From NCBI GenBank assembly GCA_017307275.1, contig JAFKFK010000031.1, positions 44,319 to 108,318 of the forward strand: a DNA stretch of 64,000 nt. The letters run 5' to 3'. Position numbers and translations under genes: made by a program. Shown here piece by piece: positions 23,329 through 32,117 of the stretch (the stretch's first letter is position 1; each line of letters starts with the position of its first letter). This stretch comes from Alphaproteobacteria bacterium (GTDB taxonomy: Bacteria; Pseudomonadota; Alphaproteobacteria; Reyranellales; Reyranellaceae). Below the pieces are notes generated by a model, which saw nothing but the letters and a program-made list of their open reading frames with translations, had not been told where the DNA came from and made no database searches.

Positions 23329-25374
23329 ATGTCTTCCAAAAGCAGTTTTACCGTTGGCATCGACGTCGGCGGGACCTTCACCGACCTGCTGGCGATCGAT
23401 CCCGAAACCCGCGAGGTGAAGCTCGCGAAGGTGCCGACCACCGTCGACAACCAGGCAATCGGCTTCATGGCGGCGCTCGCTTCTGCGAGCCTCGACCCCG
23501 CCGTACTGCAGGCCGTGGTGCATGGCACGACCACGACGACCAACGCGCTGCTGGAGCGCAAGATCGCCAAGGTCGGGCTGATCACCACCCAAGGCTTCCG
23601 CGACGTGCTGGAACTCGGACGTCGTACACGGCCGCAGCCCTATGGCCTGCGTGGCACGTTCCGGCCGATGATCGACCGCGAGGTGCGCCTCGAAGTGCCG
23701 GAGCGCATGGACGCCGACGGCAAGGTGCTGACGCCGCTCGACGAGGCGGCCGTGGCCGAGGCGGCGAAGAAGCTGCTGGCCCAGGGCTGCGAGGCCGTCG
23801 TCATCCACTTCCTGCACAGCTACATCAATCCGGCACACGAACGGCGCGCGGCGGAGATCGTGCGCGGGCTCTGGCCTAACGCCTATGTCACGGCGGGACA
23901 CGTCATTCTGTCGGAATATCGCGAATACGAACGCGGCGTGACGGCTGCGGTCAACGCCTCGGTGCAGCCGGTGCTGGATCGCTATCTCTCGCGCCTGCGC
24001 AAGGAGCTTGGCGCCAAAGGTTTCGACCGCGACCTGCTGGTGATGCAGGGCAATGGCGGCACGATCTCCTCGCAGCTTATCGCCGAGGCCGCCGTGAACA
24101 CGGTGATGTCGGGACCGGCATCGGGGGTGATGGCGGCGGCCTATACAGGCCGCGCGTCGGGCCATCCCAACTTGATCACCTACGACATGGGCGGCACCTC
24201 GACCGATGTCGGGCTGATCGAGAATGCCGTGCCGCAGGTTTCGGGTGAGCTGGAGCTGGAATATGCCCTGCCGATCCATGTGCCCATGGTCGACGTCCAT
24301 ACGATCGGTGCCGGCGGTGGCTCGATCGCCTCTGTCGATGCGGCGGGCATGCTGCGGGTCGGTCCCGAGAGCGCAGGCGCGCGGCCGGGTCCCATCTGCT
24401 ATGGCCGCGGCGGCACGGAACCCACGATCACTGATGCCAATCTGATCCTGGGCCGGCTCAACCCCGACCGGCTGCTGGGTGTCGACAACAAGGTGACGCT
24501 GGATCGCGTGCGCGATCTCGTCCTGGAGAAGGTAGGCTCGCGGCTCGGGCTCGATGCCGGGGCGGCGGCTGCTGCAATTCTGCGGATCGCCAACGATCGC
24601 ATGGCCGGCGCCATCCGGCTGGTGTCGTTGTCGCGCGGCCACGATCCGCGCGACTTCGCGCTCTTTGCCTTCGGCGGGGCCGGCCCGTTGCACGCCACGG
24701 CCTTGGCGCGCGAGCTCGCCATTCCGACCGTGCTGGTGCCGGCGCGGCCCGGCATCACCAACGCGCTGGGCTGCGTCGTGGCCGACCTGCGCCACGACTA
24801 TGTGCGTACCGTGAACAAGCCCCTGTCGGCCGTCGACGACGCCACGGTGGCGCGCATCTATGCCGAGCAGGCGGCCGAGGGCGAGGCCACCATCGCGCGC
24901 GAGGGCGTGCCGGTGCGCGAGCTGCGCCGCGTGTTGGCCGCCGACATGCAGTTCCAGGGGCAGAGCCACATCCTGTCCGTCGGCGTGGACAGCGCGGATA
25001 TCGGCGTTGCCGGCCTGCACAAGGCTTTTGCCGCCGCCTACTTCCGCCGTTTCGGCATCGAGCTGGCGGAAATCCCGCCGGTACTGGTGAACCTGCACAC
25101 GGCCGTTATCGGCGTGCGGCCGGAGATTTCGCTCGGCGCGCTCGCGGCTACGGAACGCGCACCGACGTTGAAGGCAGCGCAGGCCGGTGAGCGGCGTGTC
25201 TGGTTCAACGATGGCTGGCGCGAAACACCGGTCTATGCGCGCGAGAAGCTGCCGCTCGACGTGGCCTTCGAAGGGCCGGCGATCCTCGAGCAGCTCGATT
25301 GCACGACGGTCGTCGAACCTGGCGACAAGGTCCGTCAGGACAAGCTCGGCAATTTGCTGATAACAGTCGGCTAA
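23329..25374 (+). CDS. Hydantoinase/oxoprolinase subunit A
   Basis: A 681-residue HyuA-type protein. These ATP-dependent enzymes hydrolyse N-methylhydantoin, 5-oxoproline or related rings, or carboxylate ketones, usually together with a HyuB subunit. It shows the ASKHA phosphate motif VGIDVGGTFTDLLAID at the start, VVHGTTTTTNALLERK, the second phosphate motif TYDMGGTSTDVGLI and the C-terminal FGGAGPLHA. No HyuB gene follows; the next gene is an enolase-superfamily member. TTG 23323 is an alternative start overlapping livF. Confidence 0.9.
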   Translation: MSSKSSFTVGIDVGGTFTDLLAIDPETREVKLAKVPTTVDNQAIGFMAALASASLDPAVLQAVVHGTTTTTNALLERKIAKVGLITTQGFRDVLELGRRTRPQPYGLRGTFRPMIDREVRLEVPERMDADGKVLTPLDEAAVAEAAKKLLAQGCEAVVIHFLHSYINPAHERRAAEIVRGLWPNAYVTAGHVILSEYREYERGVTAAVNASVQPVLDRYLSRLRKELGAKGFDRDLLVMQGNGGTISSQLIAEAAVNTVMSGPASGVMAAAYTGRASGHPNLITYDMGGTSTDVGLIENAVPQVSGELELEYALPIHVPMVDVHTIGAGGGSIASVDAAGMLRVGPESAGARPGPICYGRGGTEPTITDANLILGRLNPDRLLGVDNKVTLDRVRDLVLEKVGSRLGLDAGAAAAAILRIANDRMAGAIRLVSLSRGHDPRDFALFAFGGAGPLHATALARELAIPTVLVPARPGITNALGCVVADLRHDYVRTVNKPLSAVDDATVARIYAEQAAEGEATIAREGVPVRELRRVLAADMQFQGQSHILSVGVDSADIGVAGLHKAFAAAYFRRFGIELAEIPPVLVNLHTAVIGVRPEISLGALAATERAPTLKAAQAGERRVWFNDGWRETPVYAREKLPLDVAFEGPAILEQLDCTTVVEPGDKVRQDKLGNLLITVG

Positions 25375-25384
25375 CGAAAAGTTT

Positions 25385-25414
25385 GGAGGAACGTCGATGA
25401 AGGTGACGCCATGA
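25385..25414 (+). promoter_or_regulatory. Shine-Dalgarno plus 5-codon minicistron
   Basis: GGAGGA (25385-25390) is ideally spaced for ATG 25397, which opens a five-codon frame (Met-Lys-Val-Thr-Pro-stop). The TGA of this frame overlaps the real ATG at 25411. The minicistron nearly repeats the first four codons of the gene (ATGAAGGTGACG versus ATGAAGGTCACG), which suggests a 14-bp duplication of the start site and reinitiation-dependent translation. Confidence 0.5.
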
Positions 25415-26550
25415 AGGTCACGGATGTCGCTTGCCATATCCTGCAGTGCAAGGTCGAGAAGCCGTTCGTGTCGGCGCGCGGCTGGGTCTATGGCACGCGC
25501 GCCTCGTGCGTTGTCGAGATCTCGACCGACGAGGGCATCACCGGCTGGGGCGAGTGCTACGGTCCAGCGGCCGTCGCCAAGACCTTCATCGAGACGCAGT
25601 TTAAGGCGCGCGTGATCGGCAAGGACCCGTTCGACGTCGAGGCGATCTGGGAAGACCTCTACAACAGGATCAAGGACTACGGCACAACCGGCATGGCGAT
25701 CTCGGCCATCTCGGGCATCGACATCGCGCTGTGGGACATCATGGGCCGAGCCGTCGGCAAGCCGGTGCACAAGCTGATCGGTGGCGCCTATCGCAGCGAG
25801 GTCATTCCCTACGCGACCGGTCTCTACTTCATTGACATGAACCGGTTGGTCGAGGAGGCGGTCGAGGAAGCGCTGGAATTCAAGAACGACGGCTTCCGCG
25901 CCATCAAGATGAAGATCGGCCTAGGCGACCTCAAGCTCGACGCCAAGCGTGTCGCTGCGGTGCGTGAGGCGATCGGACCGGATGTAAAACTCGCGGTCGA
26001 TGCCAACCACTGCTTCTCGGTGCCCAACGCCATCAAGCTTGGCCGCATGCTGGAGGAGCACGACATCCTCTGGTTCGAGGAACCGATCAGCCCCGAGGAT
26101 CACGACGGCTACATCGAAGTGACGCGCGCCCTCGACATGGCAGTGGCCGGCGGCGAGAACGATTTCACGCGCTGGGGCTTTCGCGATGTCATCGCGAAGA
26201 AGGCCATGGACATCGTGCAGCCCGACCTGTGCGCGGCCGGTGGCTTCTCGGAGTGCCGCAAGATAGCGACCCTGGCATCGGCCTTCGGCGTCGAATGTGT
26301 GCCGCATGCCTGGGGCTCGACCATTGGGCTTGCCGCGACGGTGCAGTTCCTGGCCGCTTTGCCGGACCAGCCGCCCGCGTTCCGGCCGATGCCGCCGATG
26401 CTCGAATTCGAGCAGACCCCCAACCCGCTGCGCGATCATTTAGCGAAGGAGCCGATCGAGCAGAAGAAGGGCATCGTTACGGTGCCGACCGGTCCCGGTC
26501 TCGGCATCGAGATCGATCGCGAGGTCCTGCTGAAATACAAGGTGGCCTGA
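25411..26550 (+). CDS. Mandelate racemase / muconate lactonizing family protein 1
   Basis: A 379-residue enolase-superfamily enzyme that abstracts a proton alpha to a carboxylate with Mg2+ bound. Catalytic features are the KxK motif K166-M-K168, metal ligands D197 (VDAN), E223 (WFEEP) and E249 (GGEN), D272 and H299 (PHAWGS). This pattern fits the mandelate-racemase or acid-sugar-dehydratase subgroup; the substrate is unknown. Its start is preceded by a minicistron rather than its own Shine-Dalgarno. It is followed after 3 bases by a paralogue. Confidence 0.92.
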   Translation: MKVTDVACHILQCKVEKPFVSARGWVYGTRASCVVEISTDEGITGWGECYGPAAVAKTFIETQFKARVIGKDPFDVEAIWEDLYNRIKDYGTTGMAISAISGIDIALWDIMGRAVGKPVHKLIGGAYRSEVIPYATGLYFIDMNRLVEEAVEEALEFKNDGFRAIKMKIGLGDLKLDAKRVAAVREAIGPDVKLAVDANHCFSVPNAIKLGRMLEEHDILWFEEPISPEDHDGYIEVTRALDMAVAGGENDFTRWGFRDVIAKKAMDIVQPDLCAAGGFSECRKIATLASAFGVECVPHAWGSTIGLAATVQFLAALPDQPPAFRPMPPMLEFEQTPNPLRDHLAKEPIEQKKGIVTVPTGPGLGIEIDREVLLKYKVA

Positions 26551-26553
26551 ACC

Positions 26554-27693
26554 ATGAAGATCGTCGACGTAAAGGCCTATCCGACCAGTTTCCGCGTCCC
26601 TCCCGAGCGGCAAGTGTCGCTGGGCATCGGCACCATGACCAAGCGCGACTGCGTGATGGTGAAGGTGACGACCGAGGACGGCATCGTGGGCTGGGGCGAG
26701 AGCCATCATGCGCGTTCGCCCGGCAGCATCGGTCATCTGATCAACACGACGCTCAAGGGCTTCGTGGTGGGCATGGATGCCAGCGACACAGTCGGCATCT
26801 GGGCCAAGATCTACAAGTTTCAGCTCGGCAGCCATGGCATGGGCGCGGCTACTTCGATGGCGATGAGCGGCATCGATCAGGCGCTGTGGGATATCAAGGG
26901 CAAGGCCGTGGGCTGGCCGCTCTACAAGCTGTTGGGCGGCAGCAACCGGCCGGTGAAGGCCTATGCCGGCGGCATTGCACTGGGCTATCAGGCCCCCGAG
27001 GCGCTGGCGGCCGAAGCCGCACCGATGATCGAGGCTGGCTACAAAGCCTTGAAGCTGCGTGTCGGCGACACGGTGAAGGCCGATATCGCCCGCATGACCG
27101 CGGTGCGCCGTCGCTTTGGCGACGACATCGTGCTGCTGACCGATGCCAACACCGGCTACACGCCCGAAGACGTGCGGCGCGTGATGCCGGCAATGGACGA
27201 ACTCGGCATCGCCTGGCTGGAAGAGCCGTTCCCGGCGCACGACCATCGTTCCTATGCCATGGCCAAGGGCTGGGGCCGCACGCCGCTGGCGGCCGGCGAG
27301 AACCACTACACGCGCTTCGAGTTCCATCGGCTGATCGAGGATGGCAACATCACCATCCTGCAGCCCGATCTCTCCAAGAGCGGCGGCGTCACCGAGGTGC
27401 AGCGCATTGCGGCGGCGGCGTCCATGTGGAAGCTGCCCATCCATCCGCACAGTTCGATGACCGGCCTGAACCATGCCGTGTCGATCCACTTCCTGGCGTC
27501 GATCGACAATGGCGGCTACTTCGAGGCCGATCTTTCCGTGGCCAACAAATTCCGCGACGAGCTGGGCAGCGAGCCTTGGAAGATCGGTGCCGATGGTTGC
27601 GTGCGTCCGCTCGACAAGCCGGGCGTCGGCGTGGAGATCGACGAGAAGTTCTTGATTGCCAACCCGGTGATCGAAGGGCCGGGTTACGTCTGA
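26554..27693 (+). CDS. Mandelate racemase / muconate lactonizing family protein 2
   Basis: A second 379-residue enolase-superfamily enzyme. It has K167-L-R169 in place of KxK, metal ligands D197 (TDAN), E223 (WLEEP) and E249 (AGEN), D272 and H297/H299 (IHPHSS). The KxR form suggests different base chemistry from the upstream paralogue. The equal lengths and conserved positions suggest an old tandem duplication. Its 3' end overlaps the convergent GMC gene by 10 bases. Confidence 0.92.
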   Translation: MKIVDVKAYPTSFRVPPERQVSLGIGTMTKRDCVMVKVTTEDGIVGWGESHHARSPGSIGHLINTTLKGFVVGMDASDTVGIWAKIYKFQLGSHGMGAATSMAMSGIDQALWDIKGKAVGWPLYKLLGGSNRPVKAYAGGIALGYQAPEALAAEAAPMIEAGYKALKLRVGDTVKADIARMTAVRRRFGDDIVLLTDANTGYTPEDVRRVMPAMDELGIAWLEEPFPAHDHRSYAMAKGWGRTPLAAGENHYTRFEFHRLIEDGNITILQPDLSKSGGVTEVQRIAAAASMWKLPIHPHSSMTGLNHAVSIHFLASIDNGGYFEADLSVANKFRDELGSEPWKIGADGCVRPLDKPGVGVEIDEKFLIANPVIEGPGYV

Positions 27694-29282
27694 GGAATAA
27701 GGTCCGACGCCTTCTCCGCGATCATGTTGGTCGCGGCGTAGGTGTTGCCCGAGACCATCGTCGGCATGCACGAGGCATCCGCTACGCGCAGGCCCTGCAG
27801 GCCGATGACGCGCATCGACGCGGGATCGACCACTGCCATCGGATCGGTACCGATCTTGGCTGTTCCGACCGGATGATAGGTCGTCGAGCCGGTGGCGCGG
27901 GCGTGCGCCAGCCACTGTTCGTCGGTCTGGACGTCGGGGCCGGGAAAGTTCTCGCGGATCACGTAGTCGACCAACGGCGGTGTCGCCAGGAGCTTGCGCA
28001 GGTATTTCATCGCCGCGAGCAGGGCATCGCGGTCAATCTGGTCGGCGAGATAGTTCGGCTGGATCTCGGGCTTGGCGGTCGGGTCGGCCGTGAGTGCCTT
28101 CACATGGCCGGTGCTTTCGGGGCGCAACTGCGCAGCGCCCAGGGTCATGCCGGGTACGGTGTCGAGCATGGTGGTGCCGTAGCGGCCACCGCCATAGCTT
28201 GCGGGCGCGAAGTAGAGCTGCATGTCAGGTGTTTCGAGCCCCGGCCGCGTCCTGAGATAGCCGCCGGCATGGCTCGGCGCCGTAGTCAGCAGGCCCTTGC
28301 GAGTGGCGGCGTAGCGCAGGACTTCGCCCACGAGCCTGAGGCCCCGGCTGCGTTCGTTGAGTGAGCCTGCCCCCTTCACTAGCGCCGAAACGCGCACCGC
28401 ATAGTGGTCGCGGAAGTTGCGGCCGACGCCGGGCAGGGCGTGTTTCACCGCGACGCCGATGGCGGCAAGGTCGTCGGCATTGCCGATGCCCGAGAGCTGC
28501 AGGAGCTGAGGTGTATTGATCGCCCCGCCCGCCAGGATGACGTCGCGCCGGGCGCGGACCTGTTTCGTCTGTCCATGCTGGCGATAAGTGATGCCCATAG
28601 CCCGCTTCCCGTCGAGGTCCACACGCTCGACCAGCGCGTGGGTGATGACCTGCACGTTCGGGCGTTTCATCGCCGCCTTGAGATAGGCATCGACGGGGCT
28701 CCAGCGCCGGCCGTTCCGCATCATGTTCTGGTAGAGGAGCGTGCCTTCCTGATTGCCGCTGTTGTAGTCGGGCGTGCGCTTGAGGCCGAGGGTTTCGTTG
28801 GCTGCCATGAAGGCATCCGACAGAACATGCGGATCGCGCTGATCCTCGATGACGAGCGGTCCATCGCGACCGCGCACCTCATCGCTGCCGCCCACGCGCG
28901 ATTCGGCTCGCTTGAAGTAGGGCAGCACGTCGGACCATGACCAGCCGCGGCAGCCGAGCTGTGCCCAGGTGTCGTAATCGGCGGCTTGGCCGCGCACGTA
29001 GAGATGGCCGTTGATCGAGCCCGAGCCGCCCAACACCTTGCCGCGCGGAAACCTGATCTTTCGGCCATCGATGTGCGGGCCAGGCGCTGTCTCGTAGCCC
29101 CAGTTGAGTTTGTCGTTGTAGACCGTCTTGTTGAAGCCGGCCGGGACTTTGATCCAGATGTGGTTGTCGTTGCCGCCGGCCTCGATCACCGCGACGTTGT
29201 TCCTGCCCGAGACCGAAAGCCGATTGGCCAGCACGCAGCCCGCCGCGCCTGCACCGACGATGACATAGTCGAACTCTTCCAT
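27684..29282 (-). CDS. GMC family oxidoreductase
   Basis: A 532-residue flavoprotein of the glucose-methanol-choline family, which oxidises alcohols with FAD. It has the N-terminal dinucleotide motif DYVIVGAGAAGCVLANRL, GMC signature 1 (GKVLGGSGSINGHLYVRG), signature 2 (GGAINTPQLLQLSGIG) and the C-terminal active site THPVGTAKIG-like YHPVGTAKIG followed by an Asn-containing GNTYAATNMIAE. It resembles choline dehydrogenase in length, but choline-specific neighbours are absent. It is the third gene of the amidase-aspartate dehydrogenase operon. Confidence 0.92.
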   Translation of the reverse strand: MEEFDYVIVGAGAAGCVLANRLSVSGRNNVAVIEAGGNDNHIWIKVPAGFNKTVYNDKLNWGYETAPGPHIDGRKIRFPRGKVLGGSGSINGHLYVRGQAADYDTWAQLGCRGWSWSDVLPYFKRAESRVGGSDEVRGRDGPLVIEDQRDPHVLSDAFMAANETLGLKRTPDYNSGNQEGTLLYQNMMRNGRRWSPVDAYLKAAMKRPNVQVITHALVERVDLDGKRAMGITYRQHGQTKQVRARRDVILAGGAINTPQLLQLSGIGNADDLAAIGVAVKHALPGVGRNFRDHYAVRVSALVKGAGSLNERSRGLRLVGEVLRYAATRKGLLTTAPSHAGGYLRTRPGLETPDMQLYFAPASYGGGRYGTTMLDTVPGMTLGAAQLRPESTGHVKALTADPTAKPEIQPNYLADQIDRDALLAAMKYLRKLLATPPLVDYVIRENFPGPDVQTDEQWLAHARATGSTTYHPVGTAKIGTDPMAVVDPASMRVIGLQGLRVADASCMPTMVSGNTYAATNMIAEKASDLIPQT

Positions 29283-29291
29283 GGTCGCCTC

Positions 29292-30080
29292 CTAGGCCGC
29301 CACCACCAAGGTCGAAGCGAGCTGGCGCACCGACTTCACCATCGCCATAGCGACCAGCTTGCCGGTCTTGCGGTTCTCCTCGCTGACCGTCACGTCTTCC
29401 ATGAAGGTGAAGCGGCCGAAGGCGCCCTTGGCTTCCAGCTCGACGATGTGCGTGGTGATCGCCGGATCGGCCACGATCACCACTCGCGTCTTGTCGAGGC
29501 CGAGGCCTGCGAGAGCGGCCGCCGCCGAGATATTGACGTTCTGCGGATAGAGGCGCGCGCCTTCGCGCACCGGGCCATTGAATACGGTATGCGGCGCCTT
29601 CAACCCATCGAGGTCGACCAGCGTCTCCGCGATCGTGCCTTTCCAGGCCGACGGGTCCTTGCGCACCGTGACGGTGACGCTGTCGAGCCCGCCGATGGCC
29701 GCGCTGCTCAGGATGTCGAGGGCACCGATGCCACCCGATGGCAGGATGAGCTTGCGGCCGTTTACCTTGGCGGCCGCCAGCAGGCGCTCGAACAGCGGAG
29801 TGTCGGTGAAGGCGCCGACGGAGGTTACGAGGAAGTCTGCGCCGCCTTCCAACACCCTTTGACCATAGGTGCGTACGGCCTCGTGGCCAGCGCATTCGGC
29901 GACGGCGTCGAACTTGTTCGCGAAGAACCGGTCGGGTTCGTGCGTCAGGATGCCTTCATTGCGGGGCCGTTTCACCAAGGCGGCCACCAGCTTCAGGTTC
30001 TCGATGTTGCCGGCCTTCAGGGCCGCCTCGACATGCTTGCCGATAGCGCCGTAGCCGATCATGCCCAGTTGGACGGTCAT
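29292..30080 (-). CDS. L-aspartate dehydrogenase-like protein
   Basis: A 262-residue member of the NadX family, which interconverts aspartate and iminosuccinate/oxaloacetate with NAD(P). The Rossmann motif GMIGYGAIGKHV is at residues 6-17, GGADFLVTSVGAF and LPSGGIGALDIL form the family core, and the catalytic His lies in ITTHIVELEAKGAFG. Length is normal. No nadA or nadC is nearby, so a catabolic deamination role is more likely than NAD synthesis; that is inference. ATG 30080 overlaps the amidase stop by 4 bases. The frame stays open upstream, but homology begins here. Confidence 0.9.
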   Translation of the reverse strand: MTVQLGMIGYGAIGKHVEAALKAGNIENLKLVAALVKRPRNEGILTHEPDRFFANKFDAVAECAGHEAVRTYGQRVLEGGADFLVTSVGAFTDTPLFERLLAAAKVNGRKLILPSGGIGALDILSSAAIGGLDSVTVTVRKDPSAWKGTIAETLVDLDGLKAPHTVFNGPVREGARLYPQNVNISAAAALAGLGLDKTRVVIVADPAITTHIVELEAKGAFGRFTFMEDVTVSEENRKTGKLVAMAMVKSVRQLASTLVVAA

Positions 30081-31357
30081 GCGAGTTGCGTCTCGATCCA
30101 GCGCGCCCAGGCGATGAGCTGGTCGTCGCTGCCGTGCTTGCCCACGAGCTGTACCGACAGCGGCAGGCCGAAGGGACCGGTGTTGAAGGGCAGGGCGATG
30201 CAGGGTGTGCCCAGCAGGGTCCAGAACCGATTGAAGAGCGGATCTCCGGTGTTGCCGAGCCCCGATGGCGCTTCGCCCTTGGCGGCGGGCGTCAGCAGCA
30301 GGTCGAACTTCTCCCAGGCGTCGGAAAGCTGGCCGACGGCGATGCGCTTGCGCTTCTTGGCATCGGCGTATTGCCGTTGGTTCACGGCGTCGCCGTCGAT
30401 CATCACGCCCTTCATGATAGGCGAGAAGAGGTGCGAGAAGCGGGCGCGCTCCTTGGCGTAAGACTGCGTCGCCTCCTTGGTCATGATGCGGTTCTGCGCC
30501 GGCACGAGGGCCGTCCAGTTCTCCGGGGCCTGCCATTCGCGCACCTTGGCGCCGGCGGCGCGCAGCACGCGGGCGGCCTCCTCGATGTTCTTCCTGTTAT
30601 AGGGATCGGCCTCGTCCCACCAGGGCGTGCGCACTAGGCCGATGCGCGGCGCCTGGCCTCTCGCCGGTGGATCGGCCGGCGCATGGCCATAGGCGGCGCG
30701 GATAAGTGCCAGGTCGTTTGCCTCGCGAACGAAGAAGCCCAGAGTGTCGAGGCTCTTGGAGTAGGCCTTCACGCCGCTCATGTCGGCCCAGCCGTAGGTG
30801 CCCTTGTAGGCCACGACGCCGTTGAAAGCGCCAGGGCGGATCACCGAACCCGCGGTCTGCGTGCCATAGCCGATGGGGGACATGAAATCGGCGACGGCAG
30901 CGGCCGAACCCGAGGAGGAGCCGGCCGGCGTGTGGCGAAGATTGTGCGGATTGTGCGTTTTGCCGGCATGACCGCCGGCGAACTCGGTGGTCACTGACTT
31001 GCCGAGCACGATGGCACCGGCCGCGGTGAGCTGGCTGACGCAGGCAGCATCCTTGCCCACGACATGATCGCGATAGATGGGCGAACCGCAGGTGGTGGGC
31101 ATCGTCTTGGTCGAGATGATGTCTTTCACCGCCAGCGGAATGCCGTGCAGGGGGCCCACCGGACGGGCGCGCTTGTCCAGCTGGTCGGCGCGCTTGCGGG
31201 CACCTTCGGGGTCGAGCGCTTCCCAGGCATGGACCTGCCCCTCGCGGGCTTCGATGCGATCGAGGCAGGCTTCGACCAGATCGCGCGCCTTGAGGCGCTT
31301 CTCGGCCATGCGACGTACGGCTTCGCTGGCCGAGAGCCTGTTCGGCGATTTCGCCAT
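30077..31357 (-). CDS. Amidase (amidase-signature family)
   Basis: A 426-residue amide hydrolase. The Ser-cisSer-Lys triad is K78 (AVKDI), S147 (AGSSSGS) and S171 (GTQTAGS), at spacings like those of the family archetypes. The Gln/Thr-rich TQTAGSVIRPG form resembles the allophanate-hydrolase or AtzE/AtzF-like branch rather than GatA. ATG 31357 has GGGGGAAGAA upstream. It heads a minus-strand operon with aspartate dehydrogenase and the GMC enzyme, and is divergent from the RraA-like gene across 64 bp. Confidence 0.92.
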   Translation of the reverse strand: MAKSPNRLSASEAVRRMAEKRLKARDLVEACLDRIEAREGQVHAWEALDPEGARKRADQLDKRARPVGPLHGIPLAVKDIISTKTMPTTCGSPIYRDHVVGKDAACVSQLTAAGAIVLGKSVTTEFAGGHAGKTHNPHNLRHTPAGSSSGSAAAVADFMSPIGYGTQTAGSVIRPGAFNGVVAYKGTYGWADMSGVKAYSKSLDTLGFFVREANDLALIRAAYGHAPADPPARGQAPRIGLVRTPWWDEADPYNRKNIEEAARVLRAAGAKVREWQAPENWTALVPAQNRIMTKEATQSYAKERARFSHLFSPIMKGVMIDGDAVNQRQYADAKKRKRIAVGQLSDAWEKFDLLLTPAAKGEAPSGLGNTGDPLFNRFWTLLGTPCIALPFNTGPFGLPLSVQLVGKHGSDDQLIAWARWIETQLA

Positions 31358-31421
31358 GCGTTCTTCCCCCTCGTGTGTCGTTCGGCGCATGATGGCCGAG
31401 CCCAAGACAGAAAGGTAGCCC

Positions 31422-32108
31422 ATGCTCGACGATCCGCCGCTGCTAACGATCAAGGCCGGCTTTCAACGGCCCGATCCTGCCAAGGTCGCGGCATTGAAAG
31501 GTGCTCAGACATCGCATCTCGTCGACGCCATGGATGGCCGCGGTGCGCTCGACTGGACCATCAAGCCCTGCGATCCGGACAACGCCTCGTTCGTGGGCGT
31601 CGCGGTGACGTGCCATGCCTATCCCGCCGACAATCTCGCCCTGTTCGGTGCCATGGAGCTCGCACAGCCGGGCGATGTCATCATGTGCGCCAACGATTCC
31701 TATCGGCTGACCGCGTTGGTCGGCGATCTGGTGGCCGGCATGATGAAGAATGCGGGTCTTTCCGCCCTGGTCACCGATGGTCTGGCGCGCGACCGCGTCG
31801 GCATCGTCGCGGCCGGCCTGCCGCTCTTCTGTGCCGGGATCGTCCCCAATTCGCCGGCCAAGAATGGGCCGGGCAGCGTCGGCCTGCCGGTCACGATCGG
31901 CGGTGTGCCGGTAAGCTCCGGCGACGTCATCGTGGGCGATGCCGATGGTGTCGTCGTGGTGCCGCAGGCCATCCTCGATGCCACCATCAAGCGGCTGGCC
32001 GAGGTCCGCGCGGCCGAGACGAAGGCCGAGGCGGCGGTGAAGGGTGGTGCTAAGATGACGGCGAGCGCGGCTGCGTTGCTCAAATCGCCGCGGGTGCTGC
32101 GCCTCTAG
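31422..32108 (+). CDS. RraA-like protein (aldolase / decarboxylase family)
   Basis: A 228-residue member of the RraA/dimethylmenaquinone-methyltransferase-like family, many of which are class II aldolases for 4-hydroxy-4-methyl-2-oxoglutarate or decarboxylases for oxaloacetate. It shows TSHLVDAMDGRGAL at the N-terminus, AQPGDVIMCANDS, the GDLVAGMMKNAGLSALVTDGLARD core (G-x-x-x-A-x-x-G and DGxxRD, metal and substrate binding) and SGDVIVGDADGVVVVP. A helical tail extends the usual length. It leads a plus-strand trio with VOC and flavin-binding genes. Confidence 0.88.
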   Translation: MLDDPPLLTIKAGFQRPDPAKVAALKGAQTSHLVDAMDGRGALDWTIKPCDPDNASFVGVAVTCHAYPADNLALFGAMELAQPGDVIMCANDSYRLTALVGDLVAGMMKNAGLSALVTDGLARDRVGIVAAGLPLFCAGIVPNSPAKNGPGSVGLPVTIGGVPVSSGDVIVGDADGVVVVPQAILDATIKRLAEVRAAETKAEAAVKGGAKMTASAAALLKSPRVLRL

Positions 32109-32117
32109 GAGGATCCC

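Noticed and set aside
23233..25770. 845-codon antisense frame across the hydantoinase gene
   Set aside because: Antisense shadow of hyuA-type and enolase-type coding sequence; His/Asp/Arg-rich composition and no motifs.
30081..30536. N-terminal extension of the aspartate dehydrogenase frame
   Set aside because: The frame is open upstream but overlaps the amidase gene; homology and the Rossmann motif begin at ATG 30080.
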